Assembly (NCBI RefSeq): GCF_018595685.2
Contig: NZ_CP092334.1
Span: 896,001-960,000, forward strand
Direction: 5' to 3'
Length of the DNA stretch: 64,000 bases
Origin: Flavihumibacter rivuli
GTDB taxonomy: Bacteria; Bacteroidota; Bacteroidia; Chitinophagales; Chitinophagaceae
Below the pieces are notes generated by a model that worked only from the letters and a program-made list of their open reading frames with translations, was not told where the DNA came from and searched no databases. Shown piece after piece: positions 24,936 to 33,819 of the stretch; position 1 is the stretch's first letter; every line of letters starts with the position of its first letter. Position numbers and translations under genes: made by a program.

Positions 24936-26111
24936 TTAGTTTATGGCATTAACATTCAGCAGGTTCAGGATGGAGTCTGTTTTCATGGTGGCTTCCAGTA
25001 TTTTTTGGTCGTATTGCCTGCTGTCCTCCCACACGGCCTTATGGAACAATTCATAGGTGCTGATCCGGGTATCCACATACTGATGCATCAGTTTATTCCT
25101 TTCTTTCAATGACTGCGGTAGTTCAAGCTGGTCAATTTCCTTAAGCACATCCTTTGCTTCATTCCAATAATAAAGGCCCCTGTCATTTATTTCGTAAAGC
25201 ATCTTTTCTTTTTCAATACTTGTGTCACCTAAATATTGATAGGTTTCCAGGGCGGATTTTTCAAGTTGGGTAAAGCGTTTGTATTTCGTTTCGTAAGTAG
25301 TAAGTGGATCAGTAACGGTGCTGATAGTAAGGGTAGTGGTCAATACAAATCCTATGATCAATGCCAGAAGGACATTCCTTTCCAAGGCTTTGTTCCCGGG
25401 TTCTGACAGGACGTAATAAAACGACTTGCCAATTATAAAGCCACTCACCAAACCACCAATATGTGCAGCGTTATCCACTCCGCCTTTTAACCCATACAGA
25501 AGGTTATAGCCCATGAATACGGCGAGGGTAGTAAGTTCTTTTTTTCTGGTTCCGCTATCGATCAGGTCTGTTGTCAATAGCGCCAGGTAGAACCCAAACA
25601 AGCCGAATATAGCGCCTGAGGCGCCGGCGCCTACGCTAAAACTATTCCAGTACAAACTGGCTGTACTCCCTCCTAATGCACACAGAAGGTATATCAAGAT
25701 GAATTTTAGAGGACCTACCATGGGCTCGATGGTCTTCCCGATGTCGAAAAGCGCATACATGTTCATGGCGAGGTGAAGGATGCCAATATGGAGGAATGCT
25801 GCAGTAAACAACCTCCACCATTCCCCGGCCAATACATCGGTGCGGAATAGCGCTCCCCATTGTATCAGGGTTTCTGCATCCGGATTAAATACATTGGCGC
25901 CGGAGATGACCATGGCTATAAAGATCCCCAGGTTGACCAGGATCAGTGCAGGGGTTACCAGGAAATTCTTTCCGAACTTTGTAGCAGGCGCCAAGGAAAC
26001 CGGTTCATTATTGTCAGTAGATCCTTGGGTTAGAGATGGGATGGCCTCCATAGCTGGATCAGTCGGTGAGTGTGGAGTGGTCTCGTTGGATGGGTTGAAG
26101 TTGTTTTCCAT
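24936..26111 (-). CDS. Rhomboid family intramembrane serine protease with a cytosolic C-terminal extension
   Basis: The 391-residue protein has a hydrophilic N-terminus (about 1-55), six or seven membrane helices (about 58-285) and a 110-residue hydrophilic tail. The catalytic Ser is in GAGASGAIFG and the His in DNAAHIGGLVSG, with the early HIGILHLAMNMYALF loop helix, so it is a competent-looking rhomboid. The tail is helical and may bind substrate or partner proteins. The ATG at 26111 is chosen over a TTG seven codons upstream. It lies downstream of the Nudix gene on the same strand, 82 bases apart. Substrate unknown. Confidence 0.9.
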   Translation of the reverse strand: MENNFNPSNETTPHSPTDPAMEAIPSLTQGSTDNNEPVSLAPATKFGKNFLVTPALILVNLGIFIAMVISGANVFNPDAETLIQWGALFRTDVLAGEWWRLFTAAFLHIGILHLAMNMYALFDIGKTIEPMVGPLKFILIYLLCALGGSTASLYWNSFSVGAGASGAIFGLFGFYLALLTTDLIDSGTRKKELTTLAVFMGYNLLYGLKGGVDNAAHIGGLVSGFIIGKSFYYVLSEPGNKALERNVLLALIIGFVLTTTLTISTVTDPLTTYETKYKRFTQLEKSALETYQYLGDTSIEKEKMLYEINDRGLYYWNEAKDVLKEIDQLELPQSLKERNKLMHQYVDTRISTYELFHKAVWEDSRQYDQKILEATMKTDSILNLLNVNAIN

Positions 26112-26193
26112 AACAGGATGAATTGCGGCCAAAATATATTGGCAGCGGCATATTTCAAAGTCCGGGAGGTGATAAAGTTTACATTGACTCTGC

Positions 26194-26655
26194 TCAGGGT
26201 TGGTTTCGTTTTACCAGGTCGGCCACAATCTTGTCAATGGGAAGGGTTACCACGGCTTCATTGAATTCATGCCAGTCAATGAAGCGAAAGGTTTCGATCT
26301 CCTTCCTTTCTTCGTATACACGCAACTGTTGCTCATCAAAATCAAATGGCTTGGATCGCAGTGGAACTTTGATGGACTCCAGTGGATGGGCGAAATAATA
26401 AATGGAAATGATCTGGTGGCTGGGGTTAAATGCACTCATCTGGAAATAGTCCGTCGTGTAAATATGGTCGCCCACCCTGACTTCCAGGTCCATCTCTTCC
26501 TTGAACTCCCTTTTCAGGCACTCCCTTGTGCCTTCCCCAAATTCGAGTCCGCCGCCTGGAAATTTGGTATAATAGCCCCCGCGGATAAGTTCATCACTAA
26601 CAAGGACCTGTTTCAGGTCATTGATAAGAATACCGTAAACCCTGATATTAAACAT
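26194..26655 (-). CDS. Nudix hydrolase
   Basis: The 153-residue protein has a full Nudix box (G-x5-E-x7-R-E-x-x-E-E), read as GLEFGEGTRECLKREFKEEM at about 35-54. Nudix enzymes cleave nucleoside diphosphates linked to another group; the substrate cannot be deduced. It starts with ATG at 26655, only four bases after the G of a perfect -33/-7 promoter, so the mRNA is probably leaderless. It may be cotranscribed with the rhomboid gene 82 bases downstream. Confidence 0.9.
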   Translation of the reverse strand: MFNIRVYGILINDLKQVLVSDELIRGGYYTKFPGGGLEFGEGTRECLKREFKEEMDLEVRVGDHIYTTDYFQMSAFNPSHQIISIYYFAHPLESIKVPLRSKPFDFDEQQLRVYEERKEIETFRFIDWHEFNEAVVTLPIDKIVADLVKRNQP

Positions 26656-26659
26656 GGGA

Positions 26660-26689
26660 CAAAATTAAAGGGCAAAATTTCCCATCCAA
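26660..26689 (-). promoter_or_regulatory. Nudix gene promoter placing the transcription start at the ATG
   Basis: On the minus strand TTG (26687-26689), 19 bases and TAATTTTG (26660-26667) match the Bacteroidetes promoter exactly. The -7 element ends four bases before the ATG. Confidence 0.65.
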
Positions 26690-26696
26690 CTTATTG

Positions 26697-27278
26697 TTAG
26701 AGCAGTCCATAGAAGGCAATCCCTCCTTCATAGGTCTTTTTGGTAGTATTCTGGAAATCCCATCCGTATTTGAACCGGAAGCCTATAGTGCCGTTATTGG
26801 ATTCCTTGCCAAGCCTGAACCGGATACCGGTTTGGAGGAAGGGCCCCATGATCGTCAGCCGCTCCTTCAATTCTTCCGCATAGTAGTCATAATATTCTTC
26901 CATGATATTGTACTGGATGCCCAGGCCGGCAAAGGCCCCGATCTTGCTTCGGTTATTTGGACTTGCCCCTGCTCCGAGATTGTAGGATACCAGGGCATTG
27001 GCCTGGTACCCGAAATGATCCAACTGGTTCCATAGTGAATAGAAACCAAGGGGCTGTACCATGATGGAGAGGGAAGAATTGTTATTGATAGGCCGGTTCA
27101 ATCCCAATGCAAAAGTGAAGGTCGGGATCATGATATTCTGGAACCTGTCGGTTATCCCTTCACCATAGCTCAGGTTGGTTCCCAGTTCGATGGCAATATT
27201 ATCCCTGTCCTGGCTTTTAACCGGATTTTCATTAACTAGGGTTAGAACGACAAAACAAAGCAAGATTCTTGCAACCAT
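26697..27278 (-). CDS. Predicted outer-membrane beta-barrel protein
   Basis: The 193-residue protein has a signal peptide (MVARILLCFVVLTLVNENPVKSQ; ATG at 27278). The mature part alternates hydrophobic and polar residues in about eight strands (IAIELGTNLSYG, TFTFALGLNR, SLSIMVQPLGFY, KIGAFAGLGIQYN, FLQTGIRFRLG, GTIGFRFKYGW) and ends in GIAFYGLL, as in small OmpW/porin-like barrels. A conserved family name cannot be given. It lies upstream of the Nudix promoter and follows corA in the opposite direction of transcription only by position. Confidence 0.7.
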   Translation of the reverse strand: MVARILLCFVVLTLVNENPVKSQDRDNIAIELGTNLSYGEGITDRFQNIMIPTFTFALGLNRPINNNSSLSIMVQPLGFYSLWNQLDHFGYQANALVSYNLGAGASPNNRSKIGAFAGLGIQYNIMEEYYDYYAEELKERLTIMGPFLQTGIRFRLGKESNNGTIGFRFKYGWDFQNTTKKTYEGGIAFYGLL

Positions 27279-27341
27279 GCAGTTTTTTATTGATGACAAG
27301 TTGGCTATGGAGTGCCGATGCTTGGAAAAATGTTAGGGATA

Positions 27342-28280
27342 TTAAAAAAGTTTTTTACGCAGGAAGAACCACCCAATCACCAGGGAGATCACCATGGAAA
27401 GGAAGACAGGTATATAGAAGGCATAAGGGGAGTCGGCATAGGGGATAGGTACATTCATGCCATAGATACTTGCTACCAATACCGGGAAGGAAAGAACGAT
27501 GGTGATCACTGAAAGCCTTTTCAATACCTCGTTCTGGTTATTGGCGATAATACTCGCAAAAGCATCCAGGGTGCTGGAAAGGATATTGGTATAAATATTG
27601 GCCATTTCAAGGGCCTGTGAGTTATCAACGATCAGGTCCTGCAGGAATTCCTTTTCCTCTTCATTCAATCCAAGGAAATTGGTCCTTTCCAGTTTCAGGA
27701 GCAACAGTTCATTGCTGCGTAAGGCGGTCACGAAATAGACCAGGCTCTTCTGGATCCGCATCAGTTGCAGCAGTTCCTCGTTGCGGTTAGCGTCATAAAG
27801 CTTTTGTTCCAGCAGGTTGCGTTTGTGGTTGATCTCCTTCAGGAACTCCATATAGTTCTGGACCACCTTTTCCATGATTTTCAACGCCATCATCTTCCGG
27901 TTGTCGGGATGGCGGTTCTGGAAGGTGTTCAGGAATTTCTTCATGGCATCATTCTCAAAGGAATTGACCGTTACGATCTGGTTGTGGGTGAGAATGATAC
28001 AAATGGGGATGGTGATATAAAACGCATCGCTGTCATTGAAGGAATTATTCTCCGTGGGGGTCTTGATCACGATGAGCTTTACATTATCATCCTCCTCAAA
28101 GCGAGTCCTTTCGTCAATATCAAGCGAATCGGTAAGGAAGTCAATGGGAATATCCAGTTGCTCCGACAATTCCGTAAATTCCTCCTGTTTCAAGGGGGGC
28201 AATACATTCACCCAGGCCCCGTTCTCAGGCCTGGTGATCGCTACGGTTTGGTGGTTGATATTTTTGAAGTACTGGATCAC
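27342..28280 (-). CDS. corA: CorA-like magnesium/cobalt transporter
   Basis: The 312-residue protein has a large soluble N-terminal domain (1-245) with a long helix, then two C-terminal membrane helices. The pore motif YGMN is present just after TM1 (ASIYGMNVPIP), followed by the loop to TM2. These proteins form funnel-shaped pentamers that import Mg2+ at the inner membrane. The start is GTG at 28280; the in-frame stop upstream leaves no ATG alternative. It precedes dapF by 72 bases on the same strand. Confidence 0.92.
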   Translation of the reverse strand: MIQYFKNINHQTVAITRPENGAWVNVLPPLKQEEFTELSEQLDIPIDFLTDSLDIDERTRFEEDDNVKLIVIKTPTENNSFNDSDAFYITIPICIILTHNQIVTVNSFENDAMKKFLNTFQNRHPDNRKMMALKIMEKVVQNYMEFLKEINHKRNLLEQKLYDANRNEELLQLMRIQKSLVYFVTALRSNELLLLKLERTNFLGLNEEEKEFLQDLIVDNSQALEMANIYTNILSSTLDAFASIIANNQNEVLKRLSVITIVLSFPVLVASIYGMNVPIPYADSPYAFYIPVFLSMVISLVIGWFFLRKKLF

Positions 28281-28352
28281 TTTGGAATGCCGCTATGCAA
28301 ATAAAGCAATATTTGTGGTAGTATGAACTTTAATTATTCCTTCCTGATGGCC

Positions 28353-29138
28353 TCAGGGCAGGGTAATATCCCCTTCAAATACCTTCTCGGCCGGCCCGCA
28401 TAGATACACATTGGTATAGGTGCCGTCCTCATTACGGTCAAACTCAACCGAAAGCCTTCCGCCACGGGTGTGTACGGTCACGTCGTTAAACCCATACTCA
28501 TTGTGATAATTGACAAGTGCACAGGCGGTGACCCCGGTTCCACAACTTAATGTTTCATCTTCTACGCCCCTCTCGTAGGTTCTTACCATGATCTCATCCT
28601 TTGACTGGACCTCGACAAAATTGACATTAATGCCTTCTTCCCGGAATGCCTCACTGTTCCTTATCTCCCGGCCTTTATGGAAAACATCGAATTCTGCCAG
28701 GTTCCGGACAGCTTTTACATAATGCGGGGAGCCGGTATTTAACACAGCATCACCATGGTGTTCCAGCACCTGGTCAACATCCTTCATCTTTAACCTCACA
28801 ATTCCATGCTCATCTATTTCCGCATGATGGTCGCCATCGATCGCACTGAAAACATAGTTGGTGCGCACTATGCCACTATGGAATGCAAATTTTACAAGGC
28901 AACGGCCTCCATTGCCACACATGCTGCCTTCATGACCATCTGAATTATAATACTTCATTTCAAAGTCATAGCCTTCTTTCTTGTTCAGTAACATCAGGCC
29001 ATCTGCCCCGATCCCGAACCTTCGGTCACAAAGGAAGTGGATCTGCCTGGTGCTTAGGCCTTCATACTCTCCTTTTCGGTTGTCGAGTATAACGAAGTCA
29101 TTTCCTGTGCCCTGGTATTTGTAAAAATGCAAGTCCAT
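28353..29138 (-). CDS. dapF: Diaminopimelate epimerase
   Basis: The 261-residue protein starts at the ATG at 29138 (MDLHFYKYQGTGNDFV), the typical N-terminus. Two Cys act as catalytic base and acid: one in SMCGNGGRCL and one in SCGTGVTAC. It interconverts LL- and meso-diaminopimelate, the last step before lysine and the peptidoglycan cross-linker. A longer TTG start would overlap the preceding phosphorylase gene but is not needed. It is downstream of the nucleoside phosphorylase, 53 bases away. Confidence 0.96.
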   Translation of the reverse strand: MDLHFYKYQGTGNDFVILDNRKGEYEGLSTRQIHFLCDRRFGIGADGLMLLNKKEGYDFEMKYYNSDGHEGSMCGNGGRCLVKFAFHSGIVRTNYVFSAIDGDHHAEIDEHGIVRLKMKDVDQVLEHHGDAVLNTGSPHYVKAVRNLAEFDVFHKGREIRNSEAFREEGINVNFVEVQSKDEIMVRTYERGVEDETLSCGTGVTACALVNYHNEYGFNDVTVHTRGGRLSVEFDRNEDGTYTNVYLCGPAEKVFEGDITLP

Positions 29139-29191
29139 AATGCTGATTCTTGATACAAAGTAAGTGACTAATGGTTTTGCGCCAAGTTCCC

Positions 29192-30070
29192 TCAAGCGAT
29201 CTGCTCAATTATTCCCAGTGATTTAACGATCAGGTTATTGACGGCGGCTTGTCCATCCTTTGAAAAGGTCCGGGCCACCCGGTTGGCAACAATGGCATTC
29301 AGGCTAAGGCAATGATGTCCCATCAGTTTACCCAGGCCATAGATAGCCGATGTTTCCATTTCGAAATTACTGATCCGGTGTTGCCCGTAACGAAAACCGG
29401 TTAACCGGTCAACCAACTCCGGGTTGCTGAGTCCAAGCCTTAGTACCCTTCCCTGTGGGCCATAGAAGCCGGGGCAGGTAACGGTGATGCCATGGTGGAA
29501 GCCATCAACAAAATGTTTCAGCAGGCCGGCGGAGGCAGAACTGATATAGGGGTTGGAAAAATTGTGGTGGAATTGGGTCTGGGTACTAAAAGCCTGCAGC
29601 AATAATTTCTCCTCATCGTTTTGCTCATGACGGTAATAATTGAGCAGGTTGTCTATACCGAGCCCATGGGTTCCCGCTACAAAACCATCTACAGGAATAT
29701 CTTCCTGGAGTGAACCCGATGTGCCGATACGGATAATATTTAATGAAGTGAGTTCCGGTTTGATGGTACGGGTTTCAAAGTCGATATTGGCCAGGGCGTC
29801 CAGTTCATTCAATACTATGTCAATGTTATCTGGCCCTATGCCGGTTGAAACTACCGAGACCCTTTTCTTGCCGATATAACCGGTGTGGGTAATGAATTCA
29901 CGGTGCTGTGCCTGGAACTCAATAGTATCAAAATGTTTGCTGACCTCTTTCACCCGGTCGGGGTCGCCCACCGTAATAATAGTTGTCGCCAGTTCTTCCG
30001 GACGAAGGTCCAGATGGTAAATGGCACCCCTTCCATTAATAATTAGTTCAGATGATGCAATAGGTTTCAT
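29192..30070 (-). CDS. Nucleoside phosphorylase (uridine phosphorylase-like, PNP/UDP family)
   Basis: The 292-residue protein belongs to the PNP/UDP phosphorylase-1 fold: VGDPDRVKEVSKHF, GIGPDNIDIVLNEL, IRIGTSGSL for phosphate binding and FEMETSAIYGL with the conserved Met-Glu of the ribose site. It cleaves a nucleoside with phosphate to free base and ribose-1-phosphate. The context of the GTSG and FEMET segments suggests uridine phosphorylase, but purine or MTA substrates cannot be excluded. It begins with ATG at 30070 and is upstream of dapF. Confidence 0.85.
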   Translation of the reverse strand: MKPIASSELIINGRGAIYHLDLRPEELATTIITVGDPDRVKEVSKHFDTIEFQAQHREFITHTGYIGKKRVSVVSTGIGPDNIDIVLNELDALANIDFETRTIKPELTSLNIIRIGTSGSLQEDIPVDGFVAGTHGLGIDNLLNYYRHEQNDEEKLLLQAFSTQTQFHHNFSNPYISSASAGLLKHFVDGFHHGITVTCPGFYGPQGRVLRLGLSNPELVDRLTGFRYGQHRISNFEMETSAIYGLGKLMGHHCLSLNAIVANRVARTFSKDGQAAVNNLIVKSLGIIEQIA

Positions 30071-30156
30071 ATCGTCAGCGTTAATGTTTTGAATTTTTTT
30101 TGAAGGAAATGTCTGCGAAAATGTAAAAATACCTATTTTCGTGCCCGTTAAAAAAT

Positions 30157-30227
30157 GGTCCTGTGGCCGAGTGGTTAGGCAGAGCTCTGCAAAAGCTTCT
30201 ACAGCGGTTCGAATCCGCTCGGGACCT
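30157..30227 (+). tRNA. tRNA-Cys (anticodon GCA)
   Basis: A 71-base cloverleaf: acceptor stem GGTCCTG/CGGGACC (one G-U pair), D arm GCCGAGTGGTTAGGC, anticodon loop CTGCAAA with GCA, T arm GCGGTTCGAATCCGC and discriminator U, as expected for tRNA-Cys. The CCA end is not encoded. Confidence 0.95.
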
Positions 30228-30228
30228 C

Positions 30229-30276
30229 AAAAGGATCACAAATATTCTCAGCAATATTGTGATCCTTTTTTATTGC
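30229..30276 (+). terminator. Terminator after tRNA-Cys
   Basis: AAAGGATCACAA...TTGTGATCCTTT forms a long stem with one bulged base and is followed by TTTTTT. It starts right after the tRNA. Confidence 0.8.
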
Positions 30277-30302
30277 TACCTGTTGGTTACAATTAAATTA
30301 TC

Positions 30303-30713
30303 ATGAAGTACGCTAACTATATCGGGGCATTGACAGCTGCACTGGTCATCATGAGTTGCTTCAGCACCTGGGTAACCATTCCAGAGGCCGGGTTGACGGT
30401 TTCCGGGTTTCAATCGGCAGGTACCAATTTTGGTAAACCCGGGCTGATGAATACGGTCATGAGTTCCGTAGCCCTGGAATTATTCCTGGTGCCAAAGGTT
30501 TGGGCAAAAAGGACCAACCTGTTCTTTGCCGGGTTTAACATGGCATGGGCCGTCAGGAATTTTATCCTGATCACCGCCTGCAGGGCCGGTGATTGCCCGG
30601 TAAAGGCCAATGGGATCTATATCCTTTTATTCGGGTCCATCCTTATGCAGCTCATGGCTGTTTTCCCTGACCTTAAATTAAAGCAGGAAGATAGTTCTTC
30701 CCCTAAACAATAA
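30303..30713 (+). CDS. Hypothetical four-helix membrane protein
   Basis: The 136-residue protein has four predicted membrane segments (about 5-25, 48-66, 76-96 and 100-122), with a short cytosolic tail rich in Lys and Ser. The pattern N-Y-I-G-A-L-T-A-A-L and W-A-V-R-N-F is unlike any family I can name. It is monocistronic, downstream of tRNA-Cys, and ends convergently with the VIT gene, 9 bases away. Confidence 0.65.
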   Translation: MKYANYIGALTAALVIMSCFSTWVTIPEAGLTVSGFQSAGTNFGKPGLMNTVMSSVALELFLVPKVWAKRTNLFFAGFNMAWAVRNFILITACRAGDCPVKANGIYILLFGSILMQLMAVFPDLKLKQEDSSSPKQ

Positions 30714-30722
30714 TCAATAGGT

Positions 30723-31433
30723 TTAAGCAGATTCGATCAGTCTTGCTACCCCAAAGGCACAGGCTGCGGCTGCTGCACCGATCAGGGTTACCCTCAGTGC
30801 GCCCCACCAGGGATTTACCCCCGTTACCTTGCTTTTGAAATAACCAAAAATGAACAAGCATAACAGCGTAATAAGGGTAGAGTATTTAAGTGCTTGAAGG
30901 GTGTCATCCACAAAAAAGTAAGGGGTAAGTGGTACTATACCGCCGATTATGTAAGAGATGCCAATATTGAAGGCGCTTTTCCTTGCCCTTGTAGGATCGG
31001 GCTTGTCTAGTCCAAGTTCGTATTTCATCATAAAATCGACCCACTTGTCCTTGTCCTTCGTCATTTCTTTCACTGCTTCATGCTGCAGTGCTTCACTGAA
31101 CCCAAGGTTCGCAAAGAATTCTTTCACTTCCGCTTTTTCCCGCTCCGGTACCTTTTCCACTTCATCATATTCCCGCTTGAGTTCGCTATTGTAGTGGTCA
31201 ATTTCTGTTTTGCCAGCCAGGTATCCCCCCAATCCCATGGCAATGGAACCGGCAGCGATCTCTGCCAAACCTGCAATTACAATGAGACTGGTGGAATCAA
31301 CTGCCCCGCTAAGGCCGGCGGCCAATGCAAAGGGTACGGTAAGGCCATCGCTCATGCCGATCACTACATCCGTGATCAGGTCAGAACTCTGCAGGTGGCT
31401 TTCGATATGGTCGTGGTGAAGATGGGTATCCAT
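30723..31433 (-). CDS. VIT1/CCC1-family Fe2+/Mn2+ transporter
   Basis: The 236-residue protein has the VIT fold: DVVIGMSDGLTVPFALAAGL in TM1 with the conserved Asp, GLAEIAAGSIAMGLGGYLAGK in TM2, a long charged cytosolic metal-binding domain (about 85-150) with many Glu/Lys, and three more TM helices. Family members export Fe2+ or Mn2+ by proton antiport. The N-terminal MDTHLHHDHIESHL is His-rich and may bind metal. The ATG at 31433 is selected; an upstream TTG adds no conserved sequence. Confidence 0.88.
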   Translation of the reverse strand: MDTHLHHDHIESHLQSSDLITDVVIGMSDGLTVPFALAAGLSGAVDSTSLIVIAGLAEIAAGSIAMGLGGYLAGKTEIDHYNSELKREYDEVEKVPEREKAEVKEFFANLGFSEALQHEAVKEMTKDKDKWVDFMMKYELGLDKPDPTRARKSAFNIGISYIIGGIVPLTPYFFVDDTLQALKYSTLITLLCLFIFGYFKSKVTGVNPWWGALRVTLIGAAAAACAFGVARLIESA

Positions 31434-31493
31434 AAGGTAAATATAGGAAGGATAGGGGAAGATAGCATTTGCCGGGAGTAGGGAGCGCTGCAA

Positions 31494-31523
31494 AAAAAAG
31501 CACCGGTATGTTCCGGTGCTTTT
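31494..31523 (-). terminator. Terminator of the ornithine aminotransferase gene
   Basis: AAAAGCACCGG and CCGGTGCTTTT form an 11-bp stem with a 6-base loop, followed by a T run on the minus strand, 30 bases after the rocD stop. Confidence 0.88.
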
Positions 31524-31553
31524 CTGGTATGTCCAATTTATTTGTAGTTATGA

Positions 31554-32789
31554 TCAACCCAGGGATTGGAGGCATTTACCGATAATGGCAACGCATTCCT
31601 TGATCTGGTCAGCGGTGATGACCAATGGTGGGGCAAAGCGGATCTTGTCGCCATGGGTTGGTTTGGCCAGCAAACCTTCTTCCTTCAATTTAAGGCAAAG
31701 GTCCCAAGCTGCTTCTGGATTCTCGTGTTTGATCACAATGGCATTCAATAATCCCCTTCCGCGGATGGTGGCAATATAGGGTGAATTCAACCCGGCCAAT
31801 TCATCGCGGAGCAATTGTCCCATCTTCTCTGCGTGTTCCGCCATTTTTTCTTCCTTCAATACTTCCAGGGCAGCCATGGCCACACGGCAAGCCAAGGGGT
31901 TGCCGCCATATGTAGATCCATGTTCACCCGGTTTGATGTTCATCATAACCTCGTCATCGGCAAGAACGGCACTAACCGGCAAGGTTCCGCCACTCAGGGC
32001 CTTACCCAGAATGAGGATGTCGGGTCGAACATTCTCGTGGTCGCAGGCCAGCATCTTACCTGTGCGGGCAAGGCCGGTCTGGATCTCATCAGCAATGAAG
32101 AGTACGTTGTATTGGCTGCAAAGTTCACGCACACCTTTCAGGTAGCCTTCATCAGGCACCACTACACCGGCTTCACCCTGGATGGGTTCTACCATGAAGG
32201 CGGCTACATGGGGATCCTGAAGCGCTTTTTCCAATGCCGGCAGGTTGTTATAGGGTACTAGTTCAAAACCTGGCATATATGGCCCGAACTTACTGTAGCT
32301 GCTGGGGTCAGTGGAGGAGGAGATGGCAGCCATCGTCCGTCCCCAGAAATTATTCTCGGCAAAAATGATCTTGGCTTTGTTATCGGGAATGCCCTTCTTA
32401 ACATACCCCCAGCGACGGGCCAGTTTGATGGCGGTCTCGCCACCTTCAACCCCTGTATTCATGGGCAATACCTTGTCGTAACCGAAATAATGGGTGATAT
32501 ACCGCTCGTATTCACCCAGCAGGTTATTGTAGAAGGCCCTGGAGGTAAGGGTAAGTACTTCAGCCTGGCTAACGAGGGCCTGGATGATCTTCGGATGGCA
32601 ATGACCCTGGTTAACGGCGCTATAGCCACTGAGGAAATCGTAATACCTTTTCCCATCTACATCCCATAGGAAAACGCCCTGGCCTTTTGCCAGTACAACA
32701 GGAATGGGGTGGTAGTTGTGTGCACCGTATTTGTCTTCGAGGTCTAAATAATATTGGGTCTTTTCAGATAATGCAATAGTTGTTTCCAT
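31554..32789 (-). CDS. rocD: Ornithine aminotransferase
   Basis: The 411-residue class III aminotransferase shows [21 protein letters not shown] at the N-terminus, [20 protein letters not shown] and the PLP Lys in [18 protein letters not shown], all close to eukaryotic and bacterial OAT. It converts L-ornithine and 2-oxoglutarate to glutamate semialdehyde and glutamate. Together with the arginase at 51.9 kb it completes arginine-to-glutamate catabolism, although the two genes are 20 kb apart. It has its own terminator. Confidence 0.94.
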   Translation of the reverse strand: METTIALSEKTQYYLDLEDKYGAHNYHPIPVVLAKGQGVFLWDVDGKRYYDFLSGYSAVNQGHCHPKIIQALVSQAEVLTLTSRAFYNNLLGEYERYITHYFGYDKVLPMNTGVEGGETAIKLARRWGYVKKGIPDNKAKIIFAENNFWGRTMAAISSSTDPSSYSKFGPYMPGFELVPYNNLPALEKALQDPHVAAFMVEPIQGEAGVVVPDEGYLKGVRELCSQYNVLFIADEIQTGLARTGKMLACDHENVRPDILILGKALSGGTLPVSAVLADDEVMMNIKPGEHGSTYGGNPLACRVAMAALEVLKEEKMAEHAEKMGQLLRDELAGLNSPYIATIRGRGLLNAIVIKHENPEAAWDLCLKLKEEGLLAKPTHGDKIRFAPPLVITADQIKECVAIIGKCLQSLG

Positions 32790-32983
32790 ACCGTGATGGT
32801 TTAAATATTAAACAGGAATAAATGAATTAGGGTCCGGACTACTCCGGATATCGGCGGGGCGGTATGGTCATCCTCGATGATCGAGGAAGTCAAGGTTAGC
32901 ACCTAAGAAATCAAATATGGTATTAAGGGATTTGATATCCGATTGATTTGCGTGCAATATACTGTTTTTTCCTTTCAGGCCAT

Positions 32984-33799
32984 TCAGAGGGGTTGGGAAA
33001 TCACTGTCCAATTGGACGGAAACCAGTTCCCTGGCTGGTCCGGGGCTTTGTCAAAAATACCGTAAACGGTTGATCCCGTCCCGGTCATGGAAGCAAAGAG
33101 TGCGCCTTTGGTGTATAGCATATCCCTGATTTCCCTGGTGGTGGTATATTCCGGAATAAGGGCTCCTTCAAAATCATTGATGGCAATTCCTTGCCATTGA
33201 TCGACCGGCAAATCGGGAACTTTTGCCAACTGGCCGGATGCCCCCCTGGGCTGGACCATGCTGAATGCCTCGCCTGTACTGATATGGATGCCGGGATTTA
33301 CCAGGACAATATGCTTTCCCCGGAGTTGGGGGAGGGAAACAGGTGTCATGATCTCGCCCCTTCCTGTAGCGACCACAGGTTGATTGATAATAAAGAAAGG
33401 ACAGTCACTGCCCAATTCCAATGCATAACTGATCAATGTATCCTTATCAAGTTGAAGCTGGAACAGCTGGTTGAGGAGCAAAAGGGTGAAAGCACCATCG
33501 GCTGAACCACCGCCAAGACCGGCACCCATGGGAATGGCCTTGTGCAAGTGCATTTTTACCGGCGATATGCCATGTCTTTCCTGTAATAGTTGATAGGCCT
33601 TCACGCAGAGGTTGTCCTCATTTGTACCATTTATAGCCAGACCACTGGTGGAGAAGGAAAGTTCGGGGGCCCTTACTGCTTCGAGGGCATCATTAATGGG
33701 GACAGGATAAAAAATGGTTTCCAGGTCATGGTAACCATCTTCCCGTTTACCCAGAACAAGTAAACCAATATTGATCTTGCAATTTGGAAAAACTATCAA
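32984..33799 (-). CDS. ispE: 4-diphosphocytidyl-2-C-methyl-D-erythritol kinase
   Basis: The 271-residue GHMP kinase opens with MIVFPNCKINIGLLVLGKR and has the ATP loop PMGAGLGGGSADGAF around 95-109 and a late MTGTGSTVYGIF motif. It phosphorylates CDP-ME in the non-mevalonate isoprenoid pathway. The start is TTG at 33799; no in-frame ATG lies nearby and the conserved N-terminus begins exactly there. It follows the bifunctional-nuclease-domain gene by 20 bases, so they are probably cotranscribed. Confidence 0.95.
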   Translation of the reverse strand: MIVFPNCKINIGLLVLGKREDGYHDLETIFYPVPINDALEAVRAPELSFSTSGLAINGTNEDNLCVKAYQLLQERHGISPVKMHLHKAIPMGAGLGGGSADGAFTLLLLNQLFQLQLDKDTLISYALELGSDCPFFIINQPVVATGRGEIMTPVSLPQLRGKHIVLVNPGIHISTGEAFSMVQPRGASGQLAKVPDLPVDQWQGIAINDFEGALIPEYTTTREIRDMLYTKGALFASMTGTGSTVYGIFDKAPDQPGNWFPSNWTVISQPL

Positions 33800-33819
33800 G
33801 AAGGGTGGTTTATGGAAGC

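Noticed and set aside
29139..29195. Longer dapF start overlapping the phosphorylase stop
   Set aside because: The upstream codon is TTG and the added 19 residues are not family-like, whereas MDLHFYKYQGTGNDF is the usual DapF N-terminus.
32866..32900. Short palindrome CCTCGATGATCGAGG between rocD and ispE
   Set aside because: It has no T run, no consistent distance to a start and no partner copy, so neither a terminator nor an operator is supported.
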